DNA from: Ahrensia sp. R2A130 | Lineage (GTDB): Bacteria; Pseudomonadota; Alphaproteobacteria; Rhizobiales; Rhizobiaceae | DNA: 64,000 bases | NCBI RefSeq assembly: GCF_000179775.1 | Contig: NZ_AEEB01000005.1 | Location: forward strand, 62,001 to 126,000 | Direction: 5' to 3' | Shown here: positions 8,207 through 15,763 of the stretch, one piece after another | Layout of the letters: each line of letters begins with the position of its first letter | Numbering within the stretch: position 1 is the first letter of the stretch | The notes under the pieces: model-generated | Databases searched by the model: none | Told to the model about the DNA's origin: nothing | The model's input: only the letters and a program-made list of their open reading frames with translations | Translations under genes and position numbers: made by a program

Positions 8207-8509
8207 TCGTAAATGACCTCATCATCGTGGCGGCGATAGCTTGTTGATCTTTGCACACGCGCGTCTCACGACACGTTCACAACTGGCTCAAACCTTCCCA
8301 GTCTGACCATCATCAACAGCCATCCGCGCTAACCACCAGCCTTGTTGAAACTCTGGTTCCGGAACTTTTCCAGCGATGCGACACGTTTTGCAAAATCTGT
8401 CTTTTGCTGGACTATAGAGTTGCATCGTCGCATATCTCATCAACCTTGATTAGGCCTTCAAACTGAAGCTCTGCAAGGCCGGCAACTGCCAGATACTGGG
8501 GATAGACAA
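8207..8509 (+). other. AT-richer intergenic gap, possible promoter
   Basis: About 300 bp without a convincing gene; a 71-codon open frame here has no family resemblance. It holds a perfect 10-bp palindrome GTTCCGGAAC (8356-8365). A possible promoter for the acyltransferase is TTGCAA (8388-8393) and TATAGA (8413-8418), but the 19-nt spacer is long. Base composition shifts to A+T here and stays so into the next gene. Confidence 0.3.
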
Positions 8510-9877
8510 TTGGATTTGATCACGGCCTATCCCGTCGCTGTCGGTTCGGCAATTGCCACATACACATTGTTGATCGCGATGTGCTGGCCAAGATGGATGG
8601 CGTTTGGAACTGGCCGAAAATGGCATGGCGCATCTGTTCGCGCCTTCATCGCACACCCTGTAAAACCTACTCAGCATTACCTGCCTGGGTTCGATTTCAT
8701 GCGCGGGTTCGCAGCGATGCTCGTCGCAGCGGGGCATCTTTGGCACTTCAATTATTACGCTACCTATCCAGCACAATTGACAGTACCTCAATTGGGTTAC
8801 GCGGCTAAAGGCGTGCCGATGTTTGTGATGCTCAGCGGGTTTTTGATTTACCGTTCAGTGCTGGGCATCAAAAATATTTCATCGTTAAAGACATATTTCT
8901 GGCGCCGATTATTCAGGATCTATCCTGCTTATCTCGTTTCAGTAGCCCTCACCGTTTTCATGGGTCAATTGGACGGCAGCCGTTTCGCCATGGACAGCGT
9001 ATCATTTTTCTTCTCGGAGCTGTTTGCAATGCGTGCGCTTGGTGCGTCGGGCTTCGCCAATCCAGTGACATGGAGCCTCTATGTCGAAATGATTTTCTAC
9101 ATATTGCTTCCCGCTTTCGTTGCTTTGGTGGGTCGGCGTTGCATGGTACCTGCTGCCATCATTGGCGGTCTGGTTTTCATTCTTGGCGACGGCGGCGTTT
9201 CCCGGGAAGTATCTTTGTGGAAATTTTTCTTCTTCGGAATTCTGGTGTCCGAACTGGCACTTCGTGATCGTGAAAAAGTAGATGCAGGGGAAGCAGGCAT
9301 ATTCCACCAATATATATTAATTGGAATGTTACTTTTGGGAACGATCTGGCTCTGGTTCGATTTGCGTGGTCCCGTCTTCGATATCTTTGGCAATGTTCTG
9401 GAACCCCTTAAGGACGGCGCAAATTACACAATCGGGCTGGGAGTAGCTTATTCCCTGATCATGCTGAGCCTAGCCCGGCTTCCACAAGTCGGAAGAATTC
9501 TGGACATTTTCTTCCTGCGCTACCTTGGCGTCATTTCTTATTCTGTCTTCCTCATTCACCCATTTTATATGGTCGCAAATTTTCCCGGTCTGGACCTCAT
9601 CAATTTTCAATCCCAAGTTGAAATGTGGAAGGAGTGGCCAACTATGCCGTCATGGTTCTTCTTTTTCGTCTATCTGACTGGCCTTCTCATCTGGTCGACC
9701 ATGGTGTTTCTGCTTGTCGAAAAGCCTGCATTGAAGTGGGGGAACATATGGATCAAACGACGCGCTCCCATTTGGGCGAGAGAGAATATTGGTGGGATAC
9801 AGATCAAAGAGCCCGCCAAAGCTAAAGTAGCGATAGAACCTTCAACAAACGGCCCTCCAGAAAGGCCCGCATTTTGA
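8510..9877 (+). CDS. Membrane O-acyltransferase (acyltransferase-3 family, OafA-like)
   Basis: 455 aa from TTG 8510, preceded by GGGGAT. After one extra N-terminal membrane segment (ITAYPVAVGSAIATYTLLIAM) the acyltransferase-3 core starts with PGFDFMRGFAAMLVAAGHLWHF, which holds the family Arg and His. About ten further hydrophobic segments follow, including AAKGVPMFVMLSGFLIYRS and YLGVISYSVFLIHPF, both typical. The family moves acetyl or other acyl groups onto periplasmic or outer glycans such as O-antigen. The gene is visibly more A+T-rich than neighbours (a 60-base stretch at 9301 is under 40% G+C), which suggests separate acquisition. It is followed after 3 nt by the HAD phosphatase gene. 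Confidence 0.9.
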   Translation: MDLITAYPVAVGSAIATYTLLIAMCWPRWMAFGTGRKWHGASVRAFIAHPVKPTQHYLPGFDFMRGFAAMLVAAGHLWHFNYYATYPAQLTVPQLGYAAKGVPMFVMLSGFLIYRSVLGIKNISSLKTYFWRRLFRIYPAYLVSVALTVFMGQLDGSRFAMDSVSFFFSELFAMRALGASGFANPVTWSLYVEMIFYILLPAFVALVGRRCMVPAAIIGGLVFILGDGGVSREVSLWKFFFFGILVSELALRDREKVDAGEAGIFHQYILIGMLLLGTIWLWFDLRGPVFDIFGNVLEPLKDGANYTIGLGVAYSLIMLSLARLPQVGRILDIFFLRYLGVISYSVFLIHPFYMVANFPGLDLINFQSQVEMWKEWPTMPSWFFFFVYLTGLLIWSTMVFLLVEKPALKWGNIWIKRRAPIWARENIGGIQIKEPAKAKVAIEPSTNGPPERPAF

Positions 9878-9880
9878 TCG

Positions 9881-10552
9881 ATGTCTGATGGCTCCTTCAA
9901 ACAGTTGATCGACGGTATTGCAGCTTGGGAAGAGCGATCTTCCGATGCAGAATTTCCTCCCTGCTCGCCCGCTCTATTTCTAGACCGCGACGGAGTGTTG
10001 ATGGAGGAAGCGCATTTCCCAAAATGCGCGGCAGATGTACGCCTGACACAGGGTGCAGGTGAGGCGGTGGCACTGGTGAATCAGGCCGACATTCCCGTGG
10101 TGCTGGTCACCAATCAATCAGGTATCGGGCGGGGCTATTTCGATTGGGATGCCTTTGTCGAGGTTCAGAACGAATTGCTACGGCAACTTGCCCTGCACGG
10201 TGCTCACCTCGATTTCATCATGGCCTGCGGATATTATGGCAAAGGGGTAGCGCCATTTGATGTGGACAATCACCCATGGCGCAAACCAGCGCCTGGAATG
10301 CTGCTGCGTGCCAGTGAAACCTTGTCGATCGATCTTGTCTCATCCCACATCATTGGTGATCGCATGTCCGATCTAAGTGCGGGCCGGGCTGCAGGTCTGA
10401 AATCAGGCACAATTGTTCGCACCGGCCACGGGGCGGCAATTACAAACGCACTAACGGCGGATGATATGAAGGATTGGCACGACAAAGGTTTCGATCTTGG
10501 TATCGAAGACACAATGGCCAAAGCCATCCATCAGTGGCTGGAAAACCGCTAG
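9881..10552 (+). CDS. D-glycero-heptose-1,7-bisphosphate phosphatase-like HAD protein (GmhB-like)
   Basis: 223 aa. HAD motif I FLDRDGVL (D35, D37), motif II VTNQSGIGRGYF, motif III in HPWRKPAPGML and motif IV IGDRMSDLSAGRAAG match the GmhB/HisB-N histidinol-phosphatase group. GmhB removes the 7-phosphate of heptose-1,7-bisphosphate. The canonical zinc-loop ligands (C-x-HH and C-x-C before RKP) are mostly gone: only Cys in MACGYYG and His before WRKP remain. About 25 extra N-terminal residues precede the fold. With the SIS isomerase and the HldE-like protein nearby, a heptose role is the best reading; a different sugar bisphosphate is possible. Confidence 0.82.
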   Translation: MSDGSFKQLIDGIAAWEERSSDAEFPPCSPALFLDRDGVLMEEAHFPKCAADVRLTQGAGEAVALVNQADIPVVLVTNQSGIGRGYFDWDAFVEVQNELLRQLALHGAHLDFIMACGYYGKGVAPFDVDNHPWRKPAPGMLLRASETLSIDLVSSHIIGDRMSDLSAGRAAGLKSGTIVRTGHGAAITNALTADDMKDWHDKGFDLGIEDTMAKAIHQWLENR

Positions 10553-10559
10553 GCAATAA

Positions 10560-11609
10560 TCAGCTTTGTAAGCCGAACCAACGTGCCACTTGCAAACGAG
10601 CCGAAGCCAGCCTCACACCACTGTTTCGTCTTGCGCGCAAAAGCGTGACGACCGGTAGCGGATAAAGGCGCAGAAATATCCACGCCAGTTGTGCTTTTGT
10701 CGAAATGGCCAAAAAACGCAGCACGGCTCTGTCTAGTCCGGTTAATGCACCCAACCGAACAAGATCATCCGCCGGTACGCCATTGCTTTGCAGTTTCAAA
10801 TGATGCCGAACGAGACTGAAACGAAGCCTTCGATCATGCAGGGTTGCGTATCCCGGAAACGCTGTCTCAACATCGCTTTGTGAGAGCACGGTCTTCGCAC
10901 GCTTGGAGATGCGAAGACCGTGCTCGATACTTTGAGATGTAGCTGCCGAATAAGTCTCTTCAGTGCTCGTCCACAGCCCAAACAAGTCGTTATGGAAGAA
11001 AAATCCATGTTTCACCGCAAGCTTGCGCACCAGATAAGCATCGCAAAACGAGCCAAGAGAAGGATCGAAACCACCGGCGTTGATGAGTACAGACAGACGA
11101 TAAATGGCGGTGGTATTCAGCACCCAATTGTCCGAGCGGCGCAGTTCGCGCACCACATCATCAGGGCTGAGATAACCGGTTGGCGGCGGCGTATATGGCC
11201 GCAGTCCGATGACTGCTCCATCCTGATCTATCAGTGCAACACAGGCACTGGCAAAGGCTGCGTTCTCGTTTTGGGCCAGCAGCTGTAACAAAGTATTTGC
11301 CCAGCCAGGCAAAACGCAGTCATCCGCCCCTAAAAACGACACAAAACCTGTCCGAACCTCAGCAAGACCTGTGTTCAACGCAGCCACAACGCCGCGGTTC
11401 TCACCGTGTTCAATCAGGCGAACACGAGAATCGTTTGCAGCAATACCACGCACGATTTCCAGATCGTCATCTTCCGAACCATCATCAACGATCACGACTT
11501 CTATCGCGCAGCGATCTGAAGCCTGTGCCAATGCACTTGCAACCGCTCGTGCCAGAACGAGGGTGTGACCATAGTGAGGAACAACGACGGTCAGTGAAGC
11601 AGGGTTCAT
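10560..11609 (-). CDS. Family 2 glycosyltransferase
   Basis: 349 aa. The N-terminal GT-A domain has VVVPHYGHTLVLARAVASAL, VIVDDGSEDDDLEIV, HGENRGVVAALNTGLAEV and FLGADD (the metal-binding DxD position reads GADD), followed by acceptor-side helices (RELRRSDNWVLN). It transfers a sugar from a nucleotide donor to a growing glycan in the cytoplasm. It is convergent with the GmhB-like gene (7-nt gap) and divergent from the CAP-RTX gene, so it is probably its own transcription unit. The C-terminal 120 residues, rich in Arg and Leu, have no motif I recognise. Confidence 0.88.
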   Translation of the reverse strand: MNPASLTVVVPHYGHTLVLARAVASALAQASDRCAIEVVIVDDGSEDDDLEIVRGIAANDSRVRLIEHGENRGVVAALNTGLAEVRTGFVSFLGADDCVLPGWANTLLQLLAQNENAAFASACVALIDQDGAVIGLRPYTPPPTGYLSPDDVVRELRRSDNWVLNTTAIYRLSVLINAGGFDPSLGSFCDAYLVRKLAVKHGFFFHNDLFGLWTSTEETYSAATSQSIEHGLRISKRAKTVLSQSDVETAFPGYATLHDRRLRFSLVRHHLKLQSNGVPADDLVRLGALTGLDRAVLRFLAISTKAQLAWIFLRLYPLPVVTLLRARRNSGVRLASARLQVARWFGLQS

Positions 11610-11777
11610 GAACTACAAACCATCACGTCTAATATCTGTAAAGTTTGATCCGTGATGTTCGTCACTGCTTCGCACCCGTCTGCAATAATTTTGGCTACAT
11701 ACAATTTCGGACATAAACGCGTCCGCATTGCGGTCTATCGAGGGATAGCTGCTTAGAGCGAATTTAAAGGGCCAACT

Positions 11778-13232
11778 ATGCCAATTACCGCTGCAGAACA
11801 ATATCTTATCGAGTTGATCAACCGGGCGCGCCTCGATCCACAGGCTGAGGCTGACCGAAATGTCGATCTGGCTGGGGACATCAACAGGTTCAACACCGGC
11901 ACCGACCTTGGCAATCATAGCCGTGCACCACTCGCAATGAACAACGCACTCAGTAACGCAGCAGCTGATCACTCGCAGCACATGATTGCAGTTGACGCGT
12001 TCGCTCACAGCGGCATCGGCGACGGGAACCCTCAATCACGGGCAAACGATGCAGGTTACGATCCGACAGACAACACCCCGTATGTCGGCGAGAACATTTC
12101 ACGACGTGGCAGCAGCGGAAATATCGATCTCGACAACGCGATCGACAGCCACCACAACGGTCTCGTCAAAAGTTTCGGGCATTGGAACAATATGCTCCGC
12201 GACAATTATCGCGAGATTGGTGTTGGTCAGGAAGCAGGCCAATACACGAGCGGCGGGCGCACGTGGAACGGTTCGCATCTGACGGAGAAATTCGGCTCAG
12301 ACTTCTCCTCCACATTCCTCACCGGCGTTTTCTACAATGACGCGGACGAGAACAATTTCTACGGCATCGGCGAGGCCATTGGCGGTCAATTCATCTCGGT
12401 CGCCGGACGTGGTGATGTGGCTGCAGCTGCAGGTGGCTATGATATAACAATCACAGGTTTGTCCGATTGGCAGACGGTGTCTTATGCCAATATGAATGTA
12501 AGCGTTCAGCTCCAAGGCGTTAATGTAAAACTGGACATCGTCAACCTAAGCGAAGTCCACACATCAACAAATATTGTGGTGCAATCTGGCGTCGCAGAAG
12601 TGCACCTACTTGGTCGTGAAGATCTGTCGGTAACCGGCGGTAATGCCGCCGAATACATTTATGGGAATTCAGGTGCCAACACGATCAACGGTGCAGGAGG
12701 CACCGACGTCATGGCAGGCGGGAAAGGTAACGATGTCTATACCGTCGATCATTCCTCCGACAAAGTGATCGAAAAGGCAGGTGAGGGTTACGACAACGTC
12801 TATTCCTCTGTCGATTATATCCTAGACCCGGATCAGGAGGTCGAAAGCGTTATCCTTACCGAGAATGCGGTGACATTGCGTGGCGATAACAGCGACAACC
12901 AGCTTTTTGGAAATGGATTGACCAATGTTATCGATGGGCGCGGTGGCACAGACTACATGCTGGGTCTCGGCGGTGCCGACATATTTCAAATCGGGCCTGA
13001 AAACGGTGCCGTCGACATCATCGGTGATTTTTCAAAAGCCGAAGGTGACCGTATTGCCTTTGCGGGTTTTAACGCTGCCACCACCACTGTCCATCAAGTA
13101 TCGGTGGTCAGTTTTGAAGTTCGCGATGCCTCTAATGGACTTGTGCAACAATTTCAGTTGTTCGACGCCTACGCTGCGCCGACCTATAGCGGCGGAGCGC
13201 TGATTGAAGGCACGGACTACTACTTCGGCTAG
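11778..13232 (+). CDS. Secreted CAP-domain protein with RTX calcium-binding repeats
   Basis: 484 aa, RBS AAAGGG, no signal peptide. Residues about 5-170 form a bacterial CAP/SCP (PR-1-like) domain: YLIELINRARLDPQAEADR, LSNAAADHSQHMIAVDAF, FAHSGIGDGNPQSRANDAGY and YVGENISRRG, then a GHWNNMLRDNYREIGVGQ segment. Residues about 290-440 carry RTX-type glycine/aspartate nonapeptide repeats (NTINGAGGTDVMAGGKGND, NVIDGRGGTDYMLGLGGAD). A C-terminal segment typical of serralysin-type type I secretion substrates follows (DIIGDFSKAEGDRIAF). The lack of a leader plus RTX repeats points to type I secretion. No T1SS transporter is in the window. Role at the cell surface unknown. Confidence 0.88.
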   Translation: MPITAAEQYLIELINRARLDPQAEADRNVDLAGDINRFNTGTDLGNHSRAPLAMNNALSNAAADHSQHMIAVDAFAHSGIGDGNPQSRANDAGYDPTDNTPYVGENISRRGSSGNIDLDNAIDSHHNGLVKSFGHWNNMLRDNYREIGVGQEAGQYTSGGRTWNGSHLTEKFGSDFSSTFLTGVFYNDADENNFYGIGEAIGGQFISVAGRGDVAAAAGGYDITITGLSDWQTVSYANMNVSVQLQGVNVKLDIVNLSEVHTSTNIVVQSGVAEVHLLGREDLSVTGGNAAEYIYGNSGANTINGAGGTDVMAGGKGNDVYTVDHSSDKVIEKAGEGYDNVYSSVDYILDPDQEVESVILTENAVTLRGDNSDNQLFGNGLTNVIDGRGGTDYMLGLGGADIFQIGPENGAVDIIGDFSKAEGDRIAFAGFNAATTTVHQVSVVSFEVRDASNGLVQQFQLFDAYAAPTYSGGALIEGTDYYFG

Positions 13233-13957
13233 TTTATGAGGCCTGTTACTGCGCCTTTGGGTGTTGGAAATTCCCGGTGGGCAGCTGCCAAACTTTCGGG
13301 ATTACCGATATCGCGGTGATAGCCGGTGGTTTCGACCATTTGAATACGGCCCATAAAGTGTGGAATTACATCGGTGGAGAAATCAACAAAAGATCGCCCC
13401 AACGAAGCGGCATAGTTCGCCACTTCAGGCTCAACGATATAAACCGCCGCATTGGCCAGATTGCCCGGCGGTTGAGCCACTTTTTCATGCATCGCCAGCA
13501 CACGGCTTTCTGCGTCAGTCTCTAAAATTCCGCACGACGACGGATCATCCGTACGAAACGCCAGCATGGTCATGGCAATATCGGGCTCACGGTTTTCGTG
13601 ACGTTTTTGCATTTGCGGTAGATCGAAGGTCGTCAGATTATCACCGTGGGCCAGCAAAAAAGCGCCATCTCCCAATAGGCGACGCGCAGCAATCATCGTA
13701 CCAGCTGTGCCGAGCAATTCTTCTTCATAGAGCAGTTCAATCCGGTCGCGGTAGGGTGATGATGCTACGTGATCCACCACCGTGTCGGCGAAATAGTGGG
13801 TGTTCACAACAATGCGTTCAACATCAGCGTCTGCAAGCAGATCGAACCATATGTCGATCAAAGGCCGCCCATGGATCGGCACAAGACACTTGGGAATGGT
13901 GTCAGTGATCGGCCTTAGGCGGGTGCCAAGACCGGCGGCAAGAAGGAGCGCGCGCAT
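13229..13957 (-). CDS. Sugar-1-phosphate nucleotidyltransferase (HddC/RmlA/GlmU-N-like)
   Basis: 242 aa. The N-terminal signature LLAAGLGTRLRPITDTIPKC contains the GxGTRxxPxT...PK nucleotidyltransferase loop. LVPIHGRPLID, ELLGTAGTMIAARRLL, LAHGDNLTTFD (metal-binding Asp) and GYHRDIGNPESLAAAHREF follow. These enzymes join a sugar-1-phosphate to an NTP. Length and the absence of a left-handed beta-helix match D-glycero-heptose-1-P guanylyltransferase (HddC) and MurNAc-1-P uridylyltransferase (MurU); the locus favours a heptose substrate. It lies 4 nt downstream of the HldE-like gene on the same strand. Its TAG stop shares a CTAG tetranucleotide with the convergent CAP-RTX stop. Confidence 0.85.
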   Translation of the reverse strand: MRALLLAAGLGTRLRPITDTIPKCLVPIHGRPLIDIWFDLLADADVERIVVNTHYFADTVVDHVASSPYRDRIELLYEEELLGTAGTMIAARRLLGDGAFLLAHGDNLTTFDLPQMQKRHENREPDIAMTMLAFRTDDPSSCGILETDAESRVLAMHEKVAQPPGNLANAAVYIVEPEVANYAASLGRSFVDFSTDVIPHFMGRIQMVETTGYHRDIGNPESLAAAHREFPTPKGAVTGLIN

Positions 13958-13961
13958 TGGC

Positions 13962-15509
13962 TCACTTATCCGATGCGTAATTGGCGTGTTTAATTTCGCG
14001 CTGCATGTCTTTCCAGGTCAACGGCGTATTACCGATGCGCGAAGCCTGACAAGCGGCTGCCAACGACCCCAGATATGCCGCTTCCCAAATGCTCATGCCA
14101 ACCCGTAGCGCCATGGCCGTAATGGTGAACAGGCAATCGCCCGCACCCGATACGTCGCGTGGATCGGTGGTGAAGGCGGGTAAACGGTCCGTGCCTTTGT
14201 CACCATGAGATTTGGAATAAATCAGCAGGCCTTCTGCGCCCAGTGTGATGATGACGTTACGCGCATCCGCTTTGTCCTGAAGCTTCTGCACGAGGCTAGC
14301 GAGCCCGGATTCTGAATCCCCAAGCGCGAGCCTTGCTTCGCGTTCGGTTGGGGTGATCAGGTCCATATGCTGGAAACGCGAAATATCCGACATCTGCGAT
14401 GATGCCTGACTGTCAGCACCAACAAACACGCCACGTTTGCGCGCTTCAGCAATCACCGGATCGATAACTGACTGCGGCAAGCAACCATAATTGAAATCGG
14501 AAAACAGCAGGACATCAACATCGTCCAACCGCGAGATAATCGCGTCCACCATGCGTTGAGCCAGCTTCACATCCACGGCATGTTGGCGAAGATGGCTGAC
14601 CCGAAGCAGCGTCTTACCGTGGGCGCGAAACCGTTGCTTCAGTGTGGTCGGGCGCGTGGTATCGGTAATGAACATCGCCCGGACATCAAATTCATCAAGC
14701 TTCGCTTTTGCCTTTGCTGAGGTCTCGTCCCCGCCGGTTACAGTTATGAATTCTACATCCGCTCCCAGCTTGCGCGCGTGACCAGCCACAATGCCTGCAC
14801 CACCAAGAAACAAATGACTATCGATAGGTGTGACAACAATCGTCGGATCTTCCTGAGACATGCCCAACGGATCACAGTCGATATATTCGTCCATTATGAC
14901 ATCGCCAACGACCAGCATCCGAAGATCGCGAAACTCCTTCAACCGTTTGCCAAGGGTCACCGGATCCATGTCGTGACGTTCAGGATAATTCTTTGGCAAT
15001 TCAATTGCCGAATGCATGCGCCCCGCGTACTCGCGCTTCAACAGTTGGACTGAGGAAAACCGCACCTCGCCGGACGCGAATAAAAGCTTGCCCCCGTAGC
15101 CATCAACAATGGCTTGTTCATCGTTTTCATCGTCGAGATGTTCACGCCCTTTAATAACGAAATCCGGCTTCAGGACAGATATGAAATCGGCAGCCTCACA
15201 TGGCAGCTTCACAACCTCGTCCACCATTGCAATGGCATGCAGGCCCTCATAACGAAGATCCATAGGCACGGTTACGCCGGGTGTATCATCGTGCTGCAGA
15301 CCGACCACCAGCCTGTCGGCGGTCTCTGATGCAAAACGCAGCAGCCGCAAATGGCCGGGGTGTATAATATTGAAATTGCCGGAAACGAAAGCAATCGTCT
15401 CGCCGCCATTTCCAGTTGCATCAAAGCTGGTGCGTATGGCCTTTACCAGATCATACAACTTCTCCTGCGCCTCGGGGTTATCACCCATAGGGTCGTCCTC
15501 ATTCAACAT
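13962..15509 (-). CDS. Bifunctional heptose-phosphate kinase/nucleotidyltransferase, HldE-like with reversed domain order
   Basis: 515 aa. Residues about 35-175 form a cytidylyltransferase-like domain: VSGNFNIIHPGHLRLLRFA with the HxGH motif, FVIKGREHL, and RFSSVQLLKREY at the SST signature position. Residues about 190-515 form a PfkB/ribokinase-type kinase: MLVVGDVIMDEYID, FLGGAGIVAGHARKLGA, LITPTEREARLAL, and the anion-hole motif DVSGAGDCLFTITAMA. Standard HldE has the kinase first and the transferase last, so this is the reverse arrangement. HldE phosphorylates heptose-7-P and attaches the nucleotide. With a second nucleotidyltransferase just downstream, the transferase domain might act on another sugar. 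Both active sites look intact. Confidence 0.85.
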   Translation of the reverse strand: MLNEDDPMGDNPEAQEKLYDLVKAIRTSFDATGNGGETIAFVSGNFNIIHPGHLRLLRFASETADRLVVGLQHDDTPGVTVPMDLRYEGLHAIAMVDEVVKLPCEAADFISVLKPDFVIKGREHLDDENDEQAIVDGYGGKLLFASGEVRFSSVQLLKREYAGRMHSAIELPKNYPERHDMDPVTLGKRLKEFRDLRMLVVGDVIMDEYIDCDPLGMSQEDPTIVVTPIDSHLFLGGAGIVAGHARKLGADVEFITVTGGDETSAKAKAKLDEFDVRAMFITDTTRPTTLKQRFRAHGKTLLRVSHLRQHAVDVKLAQRMVDAIISRLDDVDVLLFSDFNYGCLPQSVIDPVIAEARKRGVFVGADSQASSQMSDISRFQHMDLITPTEREARLALGDSESGLASLVQKLQDKADARNVIITLGAEGLLIYSKSHGDKGTDRLPAFTTDPRDVSGAGDCLFTITAMALRVGMSIWEAAYLGSLAAACQASRIGNTPLTWKDMQREIKHANYASDK

Positions 15510-15763
15510 GCGGAACCGTTACTCGTAACGATCCGCCGTCCAGCCCCTTGCTCACTCTTTTAGCGGTAAGTCACTCAATATCCCAACCTTTGGCCAGACT
15601 AAATTGAAATGCCAGTTAATGTGTTGTGACTTATCATCTTTGCGGCTGCAGAAAATTCCGCCAAAGCTGCATCTTGGACACCCGTGTTGAATTCTTGCAA
15701 AAGATATAACAAGCGTTGAGCGCGACAGCGTGAATAAGAATTTGCCACCGAAGGACCCGCTTC

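Noticed and set aside
8251..8466. 71-codon plus-strand frame in the gap before the acyltransferase
   Set aside because: No RBS, no hydrophobic pattern or motif, and odd composition.
11613..12035. 140-codon minus-strand frame over the start of the CAP-RTX gene
   Set aside because: Antisense to a clear CAP domain and without motifs.
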